Positions 1 through 4,938 of a DNA stretch of 5,336 nucleotides are shown piece by piece (the first letter of the stretch is position 1; every line of letters starts with the position of its first letter). The notes under the pieces were generated by a model. The model was not told the origin of the DNA. It saw nothing but the letters and a program-made list of their open reading frames with translations, and made no database searches. The translations under genes and the position numbers were made by a program. This DNA is from DATAFO01 sp046728935 (GTDB lineage: Bacteria; Actinomycetota; Thermoleophilia; Solirubrobacterales; 70-9). The stretch covers positions 1 through 5,336 of the forward strand of contig JBKPFS010000157.1 of assembly GCA_046728935.1 (NCBI GenBank), written 5' to 3'.

Positions 1-1763
1 CTATAACCGGAGGTTTTTGTGGCGGGGGGCCGGGTGGCGGCCGGGGGCCCGAGGTTTATCAACGGACTGGGCCCGGGGCCCGGGCGCCCGCGCTCGGGAA
101 TTGAAAACGAATCCACCTCGGCGTTCTCGTCCACCTTGATCACGGTCGCAATGCCGGAGGGAGGTCGCAGCACCCGCCCACTGCCCACCTGATCGACGCA
201 GATGCGATTTCCGCGCAGCTCCCAGGTCAGGTAGTCGCGGCCGTGCTCCCCGTCGAGGAACTGCTGCGGGGCAAGCACCAGCGTCGATCCCGGGCCGACC
301 TGCGTCCGCAGCTCCGCGAGCGCGGGTGAGTAGGACTCAGGGCCGATCGGACCGTTGGCGAGGACCACCGCGGTGGAGATCCCGGCGGCCCCCAGGTAGG
401 CGAGCGTGAGCAGCGCGGGCCCGTCCGCGAGGAGCGCCCGGACGGCGATGATCGACACCAGGGGCGCCACGAGCAGGAGCGCCTTCGCTTCCTGGTAGGG
501 GGTGCCGGCGGCGAGCGCGTACAGCCACAGAACCGACGCCGCCGCGAGGGCGCCGAGGACCGCGCGATAGCCGCGCCGCCACCCCCATGCGAGCCCGAGC
601 CCGAGCGCCGCCAGGCCCACGGCTGCGCCGGCGTAGAAGGCGATCGCGGGGACGGCGCCGTCGCCGGGCTCGAGCCGGAAGTCGCCCGACGGCCAGATTC
701 CGAGCGCCTCCAGGGGCGAGAGCCGGTTGAAGAGGTTGCCCAGGCCGGCGCCCCTCGGGTTGAAGGTCTCGAAGTCCCCGAACTTGGCCATTCGCCTGAC
801 CTCGGGGGCGACGGCTGCCGCGAGGACGAGCAGGGCGACGGCGGCCGTCGGGGCGGCGAGTCGCGCCAGCCGGCGCGCTTCGGCCCACCCTCCTCTCCCC
901 CGCGCTCGCCAGAGCTCGACCGCGGCCCAGACCGCCGACGCCCCGGCCAGCCACGCAAGGCCCGGGAAGCTGTAGGTGTAGGCGCTGCCAATCGCGATGA
1001 CCGCGAGCGGGACGGCCCTGAGCGCGCGCGGCGCCGCCGTCCGCAGCGGCCACTCGCGCGCCAGTTGGTGCAGGCCGATCGCGAACGTGAGCACGAACAG
1101 CGCCTGAAGCGTCTCCTTGAACGCCCCCTGGACGAAGAAGGCGGCGACCAGGTAGGCGAAGCCGACCACCAGGGCGCCCGCGTATTGGCGCGCCAAGTGC
1201 AGCTCGGCGAGCAGCGCCAGGGGAGCGAGGCAGGAGGCGACCGCGACCGCCAGCGCGAGGCCGTCGAACGCCTGGACCGTGCTCGGCCCCAGCTCGGCCA
1301 GGCCGACCACGAGCGAGTGCGGGCCGAGCGGATAGCCCTCCGAGATGAGCCGCTCCGTGCCGCCGGCCGCAAGCCGATCGACGGCGAACAGGTGCTGGGA
1401 CATGTCCGGGTTGAGCCCCGTGCCCATGATCCCGAACCGCCCCTCAACGAAGAACGGGGTCGAGGCGACGAGCACCGCCGCAAGCCCGAACGGCAATCCA
1501 GCTCGGAGCGCGCTGGCGAGATCCTCGATCCGGCCCCAGAGCACCAGCAGCGCCAGCGCTCCTGCGCACCCAAGCGCGATCGCCACCGCCGTGCCCTCGC
1601 CGGGCAGGCGCACCACCCCCCAGGAAAGCGCGCAGATCGCCCCCAGCCCGACCGCGGGAGCGAGCCACGACCAGGTACGCCGCCCGCAGGCGGCGAACAC
1701 AGCCTGGCCGACGACCGCGGCCAGCCCGAGGACCAGCAGGAAGGACGCGTAGGTCCCCAGCAT
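1..1763 (-). CDS. Large polytopic membrane protein, GT-C-like, C-terminus off the window
   Basis: The minus frame is open from an ATG at 1763 to the window edge, giving 587 codons with no stop. The protein is strongly hydrophobic, with roughly 11-13 membrane segments. Clear ones are near residues 4-26, 32-52, 57-76, 87-104, 166-190, 195-214, 251-285, 300-320, 371-393, 401-420 and 428-469. A hydrophilic loop at about 105-160 carries NPDMSQH (118-124) and a GYPLGPHSL stretch (143-151). Another conserved-looking stretch is YQEAKALLLVAPL (423-435). Residues about 480-555 look like a soluble C-terminal domain. An acidic residue in an outer loop followed by many helices resembles membrane GT-C sugar transferases, but I recognise no diagnostic family motif, so that role is inference. 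The ATG directly precedes the first membrane segment, but it has no good Shine-Dalgarno and abuts a hairpin. The last ~35 residues are Pro/Gly/Arg-rich and may be unreliable. Overlapping frames are shadows. Confidence 0.8.
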   Translation of the reverse strand, partial: MLGTYASFLLVLGLAAVVGQAVFAACGRRTWSWLAPAVGLGAICALSWGVVRLPGEGTAVAIALGCAGALALLVLWGRIEDLASALRAGLPFGLAAVLVASTPFFVEGRFGIMGTGLNPDMSQHLFAVDRLAAGGTERLISEGYPLGPHSLVVGLAELGPSTVQAFDGLALAVAVASCLAPLALLAELHLARQYAGALVVGFAYLVAAFFVQGAFKETLQALFVLTFAIGLHQLAREWPLRTAAPRALRAVPLAVIAIGSAYTYSFPGLAWLAGASAVWAAVELWRARGRGGWAEARRLARLAAPTAAVALLVLAAAVAPEVRRMAKFGDFETFNPRGAGLGNLFNRLSPLEALGIWPSGDFRLEPGDGAVPAIAFYAGAAVGLAALGLGLAWGWRRGYRAVLGALAAASVLWLYALAAGTPYQEAKALLLVAPLVSIIAVRALLADGPALLTLAYLGAAGISTAVVLANGPIGPESYSPALAELRTQVGPGSTLVLAPQQFLDGEHGRDYLTWELRGNRICVDQVGSGRVLRPPSGIATVIKVDENAEVDSFSIPERGRPGPGPSPLINLGPPAATRPPATKTSGY

Positions 1764-1786
1764 GGCCGGCGAGCATAGAGCCGGCC
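1764..1786. repeat. 7-bp perfect inverted repeat abutting the membrane-protein start
   Basis: GGCCGGC (1764-1770) and GCCGGCC (1780-1786) are perfect complements around a 9-base loop. On the minus strand the hairpin ends one base before the ATG at 1763, where a ribosome binding site should be. It could limit translation of the membrane protein, or it could be the end of the upstream peptide transcript. It has no T-tract. Function is inferred. Confidence 0.5.
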
Positions 1787-1796
1787 CCCGCGGCTT

Positions 1797-1812
1797 CCCC
1801 GCCGCAGCGGGG
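1797..1812 (-). terminator. GC hairpin between the 19-aa peptide and the membrane protein
   Basis: CCCCGC (1797-1802) pairs perfectly with GCGGGG (1807-1812) across a 4-base loop. It lies 9 bases past the stop of the 19-aa peptide gene, between two genes on the same strand. There is no T-tract. It may be a weak terminator or attenuator that reduces read-through into the membrane protein gene, or it may be chance in GC-rich DNA. Confidence 0.35.
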
Positions 1813-1821
1813 AGCGTGCAG

Positions 1822-1881
1822 CTACGTGAGCAGGATGATCAGCAGGATGATGATCAGCAGAGTGCCGATGCCGATGTACAT
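1822..1881 (-). CDS. 19-residue hydrophobic membrane peptide
   Basis: This short gene encodes MYIGIGTLLIIILLIILLT and then TAG. Apart from the first few residues it is one continuous run of Leu, Ile, Gly and Thr, enough to cross a membrane once. The start is set by a perfect Shine-Dalgarno: AAAGGAGGTC at 1887-1896, with AGGAGG 7 bases before the ATG. The same frame is open further upstream, but that extension has no such site and its composition is not protein-like. Single-helix peptides starting MYIG with aliphatic runs are, as I recall, widespread and uncharacterised in actinobacteria. The large membrane protein follows 58 bases downstream on the same strand, separated by two hairpins, so co-transcription is possible but unproven. 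I assign no function. Its small size is the main source of doubt, and the ribosome binding site is the main support. Confidence 0.72.
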   Translation of the reverse strand: MYIGIGTLLIIILLIILLT

Positions 1882-1883
1882 GT

Positions 1884-1900
1884 CCCGACCTCCTTTCGGG
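1884..1900 (-). promoter_or_regulatory. Hairpin presenting the Shine-Dalgarno of the 19-aa peptide
   Basis: On the minus strand CCCGA and TCGGG form a perfect 5-bp stem whose 7-base loop is AAGGAGG, the ribosome binding site itself. The stem ends 3 bases upstream of the start codon. An exposed Shine-Dalgarno in a short loop could tune ribosome access or be a protein binding site. The structure is seen directly. Any regulatory role is inference. Confidence 0.45.
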
Positions 1901-2022
1901 CCAGGGAAGGACGTACCCCGGCCACCCGCAAGCAAACGGCGGATCGGTGAAATGGCTGCTATCGGGCAATTTCGCCGCAACCTCCGCGGTGCCCGCGCCT
2001 CCCTGAAGGATTTTGCAGCGTT

Positions 2023-2051
2023 TTGGAGGATTTGCTGCTCCGTGGTAGGTT
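2023..2051 (+). promoter_or_regulatory. Candidate sigma-70-type promoter of the secreted peptide gene
   Basis: TTGGAG (2023-2028) and TAGGTT (2046-2051) are separated by exactly 17 bases. TAGGTT is an acceptable actinobacterial -10 and TTG is the conserved part of the -35. The start codon at 2086 would have a leader of about 28 bases containing the Shine-Dalgarno. Each hexamer matches the consensus at only 3 of 6 positions, so this is tentative. Confidence 0.4.
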
Positions 2052-2085
2052 CGGCGAAATGCGTCGACTGACAAAGGAGGTCACG

Positions 2086-2256
2086 ATGCGCAAGAAGATG
2101 GCGGCCGTGCTGCTGGCCGGAGCGTTCGCGCTCTCGGCTCCAGCGGCCGCGCTGGCCGACAACCCGCACGCGGGCGGATCCGGACACTTCCAGGGAAGCT
2201 CTGGTCCCTGCAAGTCGTCGGAGAGCAACCCGAACTGCCCGCCGTTCGGCGGCTAG
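2086..2256 (+). CDS. Small secreted peptide with signal sequence and two cysteines
   Basis: This is a 56-residue protein. Residues 1-24 form a textbook Sec signal peptide: MRKK, then a hydrophobic core of Ala, Leu, Val and Phe, then ALA before Asp25 as the likely signal peptidase I site. The predicted mature part has about 32 residues rich in Gly, Ser, Pro and Asn. Its two cysteines (CKSSESNPNC, 43-52) could form one disulfide loop. The start is fixed by AAAGGAGGTC at 2073-2082, with AGGAGG 5 bases before the ATG. The frame is open upstream to an earlier ATG at 2023, but that would bury the signal peptide. It is divergent from the 19-aa peptide gene and followed by a strong terminator, so it is probably a single-gene transcript. 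I do not recognise a family. Secretion is well supported, and the role is unknown. Confidence 0.8.
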   Translation: MRKKMAAVLLAGAFALSAPAAALADNPHAGGSGHFQGSSGPCKSSESNPNCPPFGG

Positions 2257-2270
2257 ATCTGATCGTCCAC

Positions 2271-2300
2271 GGAAGGGGCTGCCTGCGGGCGGCCCCTTCC
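2271..2300 (+). terminator. Strong hairpin terminator after the secreted peptide gene
   Basis: Two 13-base arms (2271-2283 and 2288-2300) pair along their whole length with one G-T wobble and a TGCG loop. The hairpin begins 14 bases after the stop codon. No T-tract follows, which is common for actinobacterial terminators. Its position and stem strength make termination the best reading. Confidence 0.75.
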
Positions 2301-2556
2301 CGGGCGGCGGCGCGAGGGCAGCGTCGCGCGCCTGCGATCGGAGTCAACGTGCTAGAGCGGGTGGAGGGTGGGTTCATCCAATCCCACGGAGGCGAGGATC
2401 GCCATGTACCTCCGGGAGCCTCTCCAGCCTCGCGGCTCACGGCAAGCGGAGCGGTGCGCAGGTCGGGCCAAGGCGTGCCGCGCCCGCGGCCGAACCGGTG
2501 TAGGGCCCGTCAGCCCGTCGCTCTGTCTGATCAGCGCCCTACGCTCACCTACGGGC
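2301..2556. other. Stretch without a convincing gene
   Basis: Open frames here are shadows with Arg-, Gly- and Ala-rich products. A frame leading into the coiled-coil gene is open from ATGs at 2368 and 2404. The second has a GAGGA-like site about 8 bases upstream, but the encoded residues look random. I see no RNA gene or strong repeat. Confidence 0.5.
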
Positions 2557-2775
2557 ATGGCGGCCGACGACCTCGCGGAGCGACTTCAGCGGATTGAGGA
2601 CACCCTCGGCTCGATCAGCACGCAGGTCACCGCGACAAGCAACCTAGACGCCCTGCAGTCTCGTCTTGACGACATCGACGCCCGCTTGGCACGCATGGAG
2701 GACGCGCTGTATCCCGTGGAACCCCCCTCGGATTGGGGGCCGGATGGCGGACCTACAGTGCGAATCCCGCGTTGA
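2557..2775 (+). CDS. 72-residue coiled-coil protein of unknown function
   Basis: The product from ATG 2557 is an acidic, amphipathic helical protein. Residues 5-51 show heptad-like spacing of Leu, Ile and Met (L10, I13, L17, I20, then L30, L33, L37, I40, L44, M47, L51), suggesting a coiled coil broken by a short Ser/Thr-rich turn near 19-29. The tail (53-72) is rich in Pro, Gly and Asp and probably disordered. No good Shine-Dalgarno precedes 2557. The frame is open upstream to ATGs at 2404 and 2368, but I chose 2557 because protein-like composition starts there. The gene ends 72 bases before the tRNA fragment, so it sits at the edge of the chromosomal side. I recognise no family. Small coiled-coil proteins of this kind often oligomerise, but nothing in the sequence gives a partner. 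Confidence 0.55.
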   Translation: MAADDLAERLQRIEDTLGSISTQVTATSNLDALQSRLDDIDARLARMEDALYPVEPPSDWGPDGGPTVRIPR

Positions 2776-2847
2776 GAGGGAAGCCGGCTCGGCTCTACAA
2801 CGCTCGGTGTCGCTCTTAGTCGCGACCTGGCGGAGAGCCTTGGGCGA

Positions 2848-2887
2848 TGGGCGCTGCTGGGTTCGAACCAGCGACCTCCAGCTTGTC
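2848..2887 (-). other. 3' half of tRNA-Val(GAC), probable integration attachment site
   Basis: Read on the minus strand, the bases line up with tRNA positions 34-73: anticodon GAC, A37, A38, the 3' anticodon strand GCTGG, a five-base variable loop AGGTC, a perfect T arm (GCTGG, loop TTCGAAC, CCAGC), an acceptor strand AGCGCCC and discriminator A. CCA is not encoded. The expected 5' half is absent: no GGGCGCT acceptor strand, D arm or CCAGC anticodon strand lies upstream, and position 33 is C instead of T. A half tRNA starting at the anticodon is the usual identity block left by tyrosine integrases. In that geometry the island lies on the 5' side (higher coordinates), and the complete tRNA should be at its far end. 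The Val assignment rests on the anticodon register and is good but not certain. Confidence 0.75.
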
Positions 2888-2999
2888 GAGCGGCCTCAGG
2901 GCTTTTCGCGGTCTTCCACGATTCAGCGTTTTCGGCTCTAGTAAGCCATTTCTGAGCTAGACCCGACCGGCTCCCATCCGCCGGTTTTCGCCCCTTCGT

Positions 3000-3018
3000 G
3001 TTGTCACTTTGTTGTCAC
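3000..3018. repeat. 8-bp direct repeat beside the attachment site
   Basis: GTTGTCAC occurs at 3000-3007 and 3011-3018, separated by TTT. The repeat period is 11 bases, about one helical turn, and the pair lies about 110 bases from the tRNA fragment. Such pairs can be arm-type integrase or excisionase sites. Alternatively it could be part of the codons of a lost integrase tail. Confidence 0.5.
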
Positions 3019-3120
3019 CCCTGGCAGGCGCTGCGGCTCGGCCATCGCATTAAGCCCGTTGCGGGAGCATGGACAGCCCGGGGCTGACCGAGGCACAGGC
3101 GTCCCGCATAGGCTTCGGCC

Positions 3121-3759
3121 ATGGGCTTCTTCGACGACTTTCGCCTTCCAAGCTTCGATCGGGATGAGGAGTCTGAGCCAGCGGCACCTGACTGGTTCGG
3201 ACCGCCGGATGACTGGCTCGGCGGAGTGATCCCCGTCGAGTTGCTCCTGGGACGCGGCGAGGACGCCGCCGCTTACCTCACACGCCTCGTCGCGTACCCG
3301 ACAGGGTTCGGGTTCACCATCGAGGTGCTGAGCCGGAAGGCAAGTGAGCTCTGGTTGGAGCCTTTCGAGTTCCGCGCCGCTCATACCGCCGCGGCGGGCG
3401 GAGAGCTGCCCCCGGAGCTGATCCGGTATGGCATCCAGTACCCCGATGGCCGCAGGGCGACTGCGTTCGGAGACTTCATCGACGGGACCAGTACCAGGCT
3501 CGCCGCGCTTGACCCCAACGGGCCGTCGCCCGATCCTGACATGGAGCTCATTCTCACCACGCAGGGCGGCAGCGGAGGTCGCCGCCACAGCAGCCAGGAG
3601 TGCTGGGTCTGGCCCTTGCCGCCGGAGTCTGGCGTCGTGTCATTCGTCTGCGAATGGCCTCGGTTTTCCATTCCCGAGAGCGCCGCTGACCTGGAGTCAT
3701 CACGGATTCACGAAGCGGCCAGACGCGCCCGGCAAGTCTGGCCCGACGACGCCCGTTGA
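3121..3759 (+). CDS. 212-residue protein of an uncharacterised actinobacterial family
   Basis: The protein is soluble, acidic at the N-terminus, and has no signal peptide or membrane segment. MGFFDDF is followed by an Asp/Glu/Pro linker (10-31), then a mixed strand region from about 33 (GGVIPVELLLGR) through 65-83. The most striking part is CWVWPLPP and VVSFVCEWP at 161-180, followed by a helical tail (186-207) ending WPDDAR. I recall this layout from hypothetical actinobacterial proteins with a YWVWPLPP-type motif. To my knowledge it has no assigned function, and I give none. The ATG at 3121 lacks a Shine-Dalgarno. A TAGGCT box at 3109-3114 sits 6 bases upstream, so a leaderless transcript is possible. 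On the attachment-site reading it would be island cargo, though it could have replaced or displaced the integrase gene. Confidence 0.8.
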   Translation: MGFFDDFRLPSFDRDEESEPAAPDWFGPPDDWLGGVIPVELLLGRGEDAAAYLTRLVAYPTGFGFTIEVLSRKASELWLEPFEFRAAHTAAAGGELPPELIRYGIQYPDGRRATAFGDFIDGTSTRLAALDPNGPSPDPDMELILTTQGGSGGRRHSSQECWVWPLPPESGVVSFVCEWPRFSIPESAADLESSRIHEAARRARQVWPDDAR

Positions 3760-3971
3760 TTTAGCAAGTCGTCAGAACGGGATCGCTAGGCGGGCGCCCT
3801 CTCAGGTTTATGTCCGACACCCGAGCATCGGGCGCCGGCGGATTGCCTCGATGCTCCAGAAACGCGGCGCGTTGGTCGGAATCGAGCTGTGGGCGGCCTC
3901 GGAGCGCTTGCCGCGATATCGCCGTCCGGGGCGTACTAGCTGTCCGTTCTCATCGACAAGGCAGCTTCCAG
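3760..3971. other. Intergenic stretch with an inverted repeat, no gene seen
   Basis: Neither strand gives a protein-like product. The hicA remnant to the right reads toward this region. It contains the inverted repeat at 3823-3856. No HicB-like antitoxin is visible next to the toxin remnant. Confidence 0.5.
3823..3856. repeat. Inverted repeat, 8-bp arms
   Basis: GAGCATCG (3823-3830) and CGATGCTC (3849-3856) are perfect complements. The pairing extends inward by three more bases (GGC with GCC) if one T is bulged. It lies 64 bases past the stop of the 212-aa gene and also downstream of the hicA remnant, so it could terminate converging transcripts. No T-tract is present. Confidence 0.45.
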
Positions 3972-4112
3972 CTACCTGGTGAGCCGCAGGAACTCGTCCC
4001 GGCTGATACCCGACGCGCCGATGATCTGGTTCAAGGTGCCTTTCGCGAGATCCCGACGGTGCACCGGGACGACGACGCGGTTCGGTCGGTCCGGGTGTCG
4101 GACTCGCGATGG
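3972..4112 (-). pseudogene. hicA: HicA-type toxin, 3' remnant lacking the start
   Basis: Forty-six codons before the TAG at 3972-3974 read like the second half of a HicA mRNA interferase: RHPDRPNRVVVPVH (5-18), then RRDLAKGTLNQII, then SGISRDEFLRL. The VVVPVH strand, the DLxKGTL turn and the final helix with EFLRL are family hallmarks. HicA proteins are about 60-80 residues and begin with a helix and a GSH motif holding the catalytic His. Here the first helix is missing and the GSH position reads Pro-Ser-Arg. The frame stays open upstream to a stop at about 4178, inside the CBS gene, but contains no ATG, GTG or TTG start. It is therefore a decayed toxin, presumably inactive. No HicB antitoxin is visible. 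Such modules are common on mobile islands, which fits the context. Confidence 0.72.
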
Positions 4113-4150
4113 GCGATCGAGGCTGACCCGACCGTGCTGTCCGGGTGACG

Positions 4151-4585
4151 CTACCTGCGCTCTCCCTCTGAGGGTTCAGAGATCGCCTCGACGAGCTCAC
4201 CGGTCTTCTTCTCGTTCTCCCTGAGGGCGATGTCGGCCTGGGCAACGATGCCGACGAGCCTGCCGTTTTCGACAACGGGCAGCCGCCGAACTTGGTGGCG
4301 AGCCATGAGTTCGAGCGCCTCTTCGTGGTCTTTGTCGGCCTCAGCACTGATGACGTCCCGAGAGCAGACGTCCCCGACCGACGTCATCTTAGGGTCTGCG
4401 GCCTCGGCGACCACTCTCGTAGTGATGTCTCGGTCGGTGATCATCCCGACAAGCTGCTCGTCGTCGGTTATCGGGAGCGAGCCGATGTGCTCTTCTCGCA
4501 TCAGTCGCGCGGCCTCGACCACCGACGCCGATGCGCCGATCGAGCGGGGATCCTTGGTCATCGCGTCGCGAACACTCTTCGCCAT
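4151..4585 (-). CDS. Two-CBS-domain protein
   Basis: This 144-residue protein consists almost only of a tandem CBS pair (Bateman module). CBS1 spans about 7-62 with GSLPITDD (35-42) and GMITDRDIT (47-55). CBS2 spans about 72-128 with RRLPVVENG (100-108) and GIVAQADIA (112-120). A short charged tail follows. Such pairs usually bind adenosine nucleotides or related ligands in the cleft between domains and act as sensors. The TDRDI motif matches the usual ribose/phosphate-contact region. The partner and ligand of this one are unknown, and there is no enzyme domain. The start is set by AGGAGG at 4590-4595, four bases before the ATG at 4585. An upstream extension of the same frame has no such site and looks non-coding. 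The stop lies 38 bases before the hicA remnant. Stand-alone CBS pairs are common in actinobacteria as stress- or dormancy-related proteins, so it need not be functionally tied to the island. Confidence 0.93.
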   Translation of the reverse strand: MAKSVRDAMTKDPRSIGASASVVEAARLMREEHIGSLPITDDEQLVGMITDRDITTRVVAEAADPKMTSVGDVCSRDVISAEADKDHEEALELMARHQVRRLPVVENGRLVGIVAQADIALRENEKKTGELVEAISEPSEGERR

Positions 4586-4652
4586 CGTGCCTCCTCTCCT
4601 CTTCGTGTGCGATCGTAGCCTTGTTGCTCTCAGATCGTGAGAGAGGAGGAGG

Positions 4653-4675
4653 GCGCCGCCACGAAGGTGCGGCGC
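4653..4675. repeat. Imperfect GC hairpin upstream of the CBS gene
   Basis: GCGCCG (4653-4658) pairs with CGGCGC (4670-4675), and CAC pairs with GTG around a GAAG loop, leaving one C bulged. It lies about 70 bases upstream of the CBS start. It may be a leader structure or an old terminator. No T-tract follows. Confidence 0.35.
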
Positions 4676-4762
4676 TTGGCAGGCGGATGTCGAGGCCGCG
4701 ATGGCTACGACGAGCTCGAGCCTCGCGCTCCGCTGGCGCGCCCGGGGGCAGGCGCAAAGGCG

Positions 4763-4800
4763 TAAGGTGGGGTGTGGAGCACGTTGTGGAGCAGTAAGGT
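4763..4800. repeat. Nested direct repeats, possible operator
   Basis: TGTGGAGCA occurs twice (4773-4781 and 4785-4793) with a 3-base spacer, and TAAGGT flanks the block on both sides (4763-4768 and 4795-4800). Two different repeats nested in 38 bases of intergenic DNA suggest a multi-subunit protein binding site. The TGGGG/TGGAG runs faintly recall MraZ boxes, but the spacing is wrong and no mraZ follows. Confidence 0.5.
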
Positions 4801-4833
4801 TTCTGCCGTCCTCTGCTGACTCCAAAAAGCGCC

Positions 4834-4873
4834 TCTCTCTGCCTGACACGCCCACACCTACCAGGCCGAGAGA
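4834..4873 (-). terminator. Inverted repeat, 11 of 12 bases paired, T-run on the minus side
   Basis: TCTCTCTGCCTG (4834-4845) pairs with CAGGCCGAGAGA (4862-4873) except at one position, with a 16-base loop. Read on the minus strand, the stem is followed by GGCGC and then five Ts (4824-4828), as in an intrinsic terminator. I see no minus-strand gene to its right within the window, so it may instead be a remnant or a binding site. Confidence 0.4.
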
Positions 4874-4926
4874 GAACGCCTTCGCTGCGCGCGCTGAGCA
4901 GCGGGTTCGTGCGTGCCACTCTGCAG

Positions 4927-4932
4927 GATAAT
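4927..4932 (+). promoter_or_regulatory. Candidate -10 box for a leaderless AlbA_2-fragment/TIR transcript
   Basis: GATAAT matches TATAAT at 5 of 6 positions and ends 6 bases before the ATG at 4939. Transcription would start at about the start codon, giving a leaderless mRNA, which is common in actinobacteria. No convincing -35 lies upstream: GGTTCG is at the right spacing but is a poor match. Confidence 0.35.
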
Positions 4933-4938
4933 CCGTGG

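Larger units (their letters stand above)
4586..4938. other. 353-bp intergenic region with clustered repeats
   Basis: This region lies between the divergent CBS and AlbA_2-fragment genes. It should hold promoters in both directions. No open frame gives a protein-like product. It carries an imperfect hairpin at 4653-4675, a nested direct-repeat block at 4763-4800 and an inverted repeat at 4834-4873, each listed separately. Confidence 0.6.

Noticed and set aside
227..2074. 615-codon minus-strand open frame
   Set aside because: The product is Arg-, Ser- and Pro-rich and low in complexity, as expected for a shadow frame of GC-rich DNA. The adjacent frame encodes a credible membrane protein.
2666..2941. 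Plus-strand open frame with a GRCWVRTSDL stretch
   Set aside because: That stretch is the antisense translation of the tRNA 3' half, a well-known source of spurious protein predictions.
3004..3588. 194-codon minus-strand open frame
   Set aside because: It lies opposite the 212-aa gene, whose composition and conserved-looking motifs are far more protein-like.
4763..4800. MraZ-type box upstream of a division cluster
   Set aside because: The TGGGG/TGGAG units are spaced 7 and 12 bases apart rather than with the regular ~10-base period, and no mraZ-like start follows.
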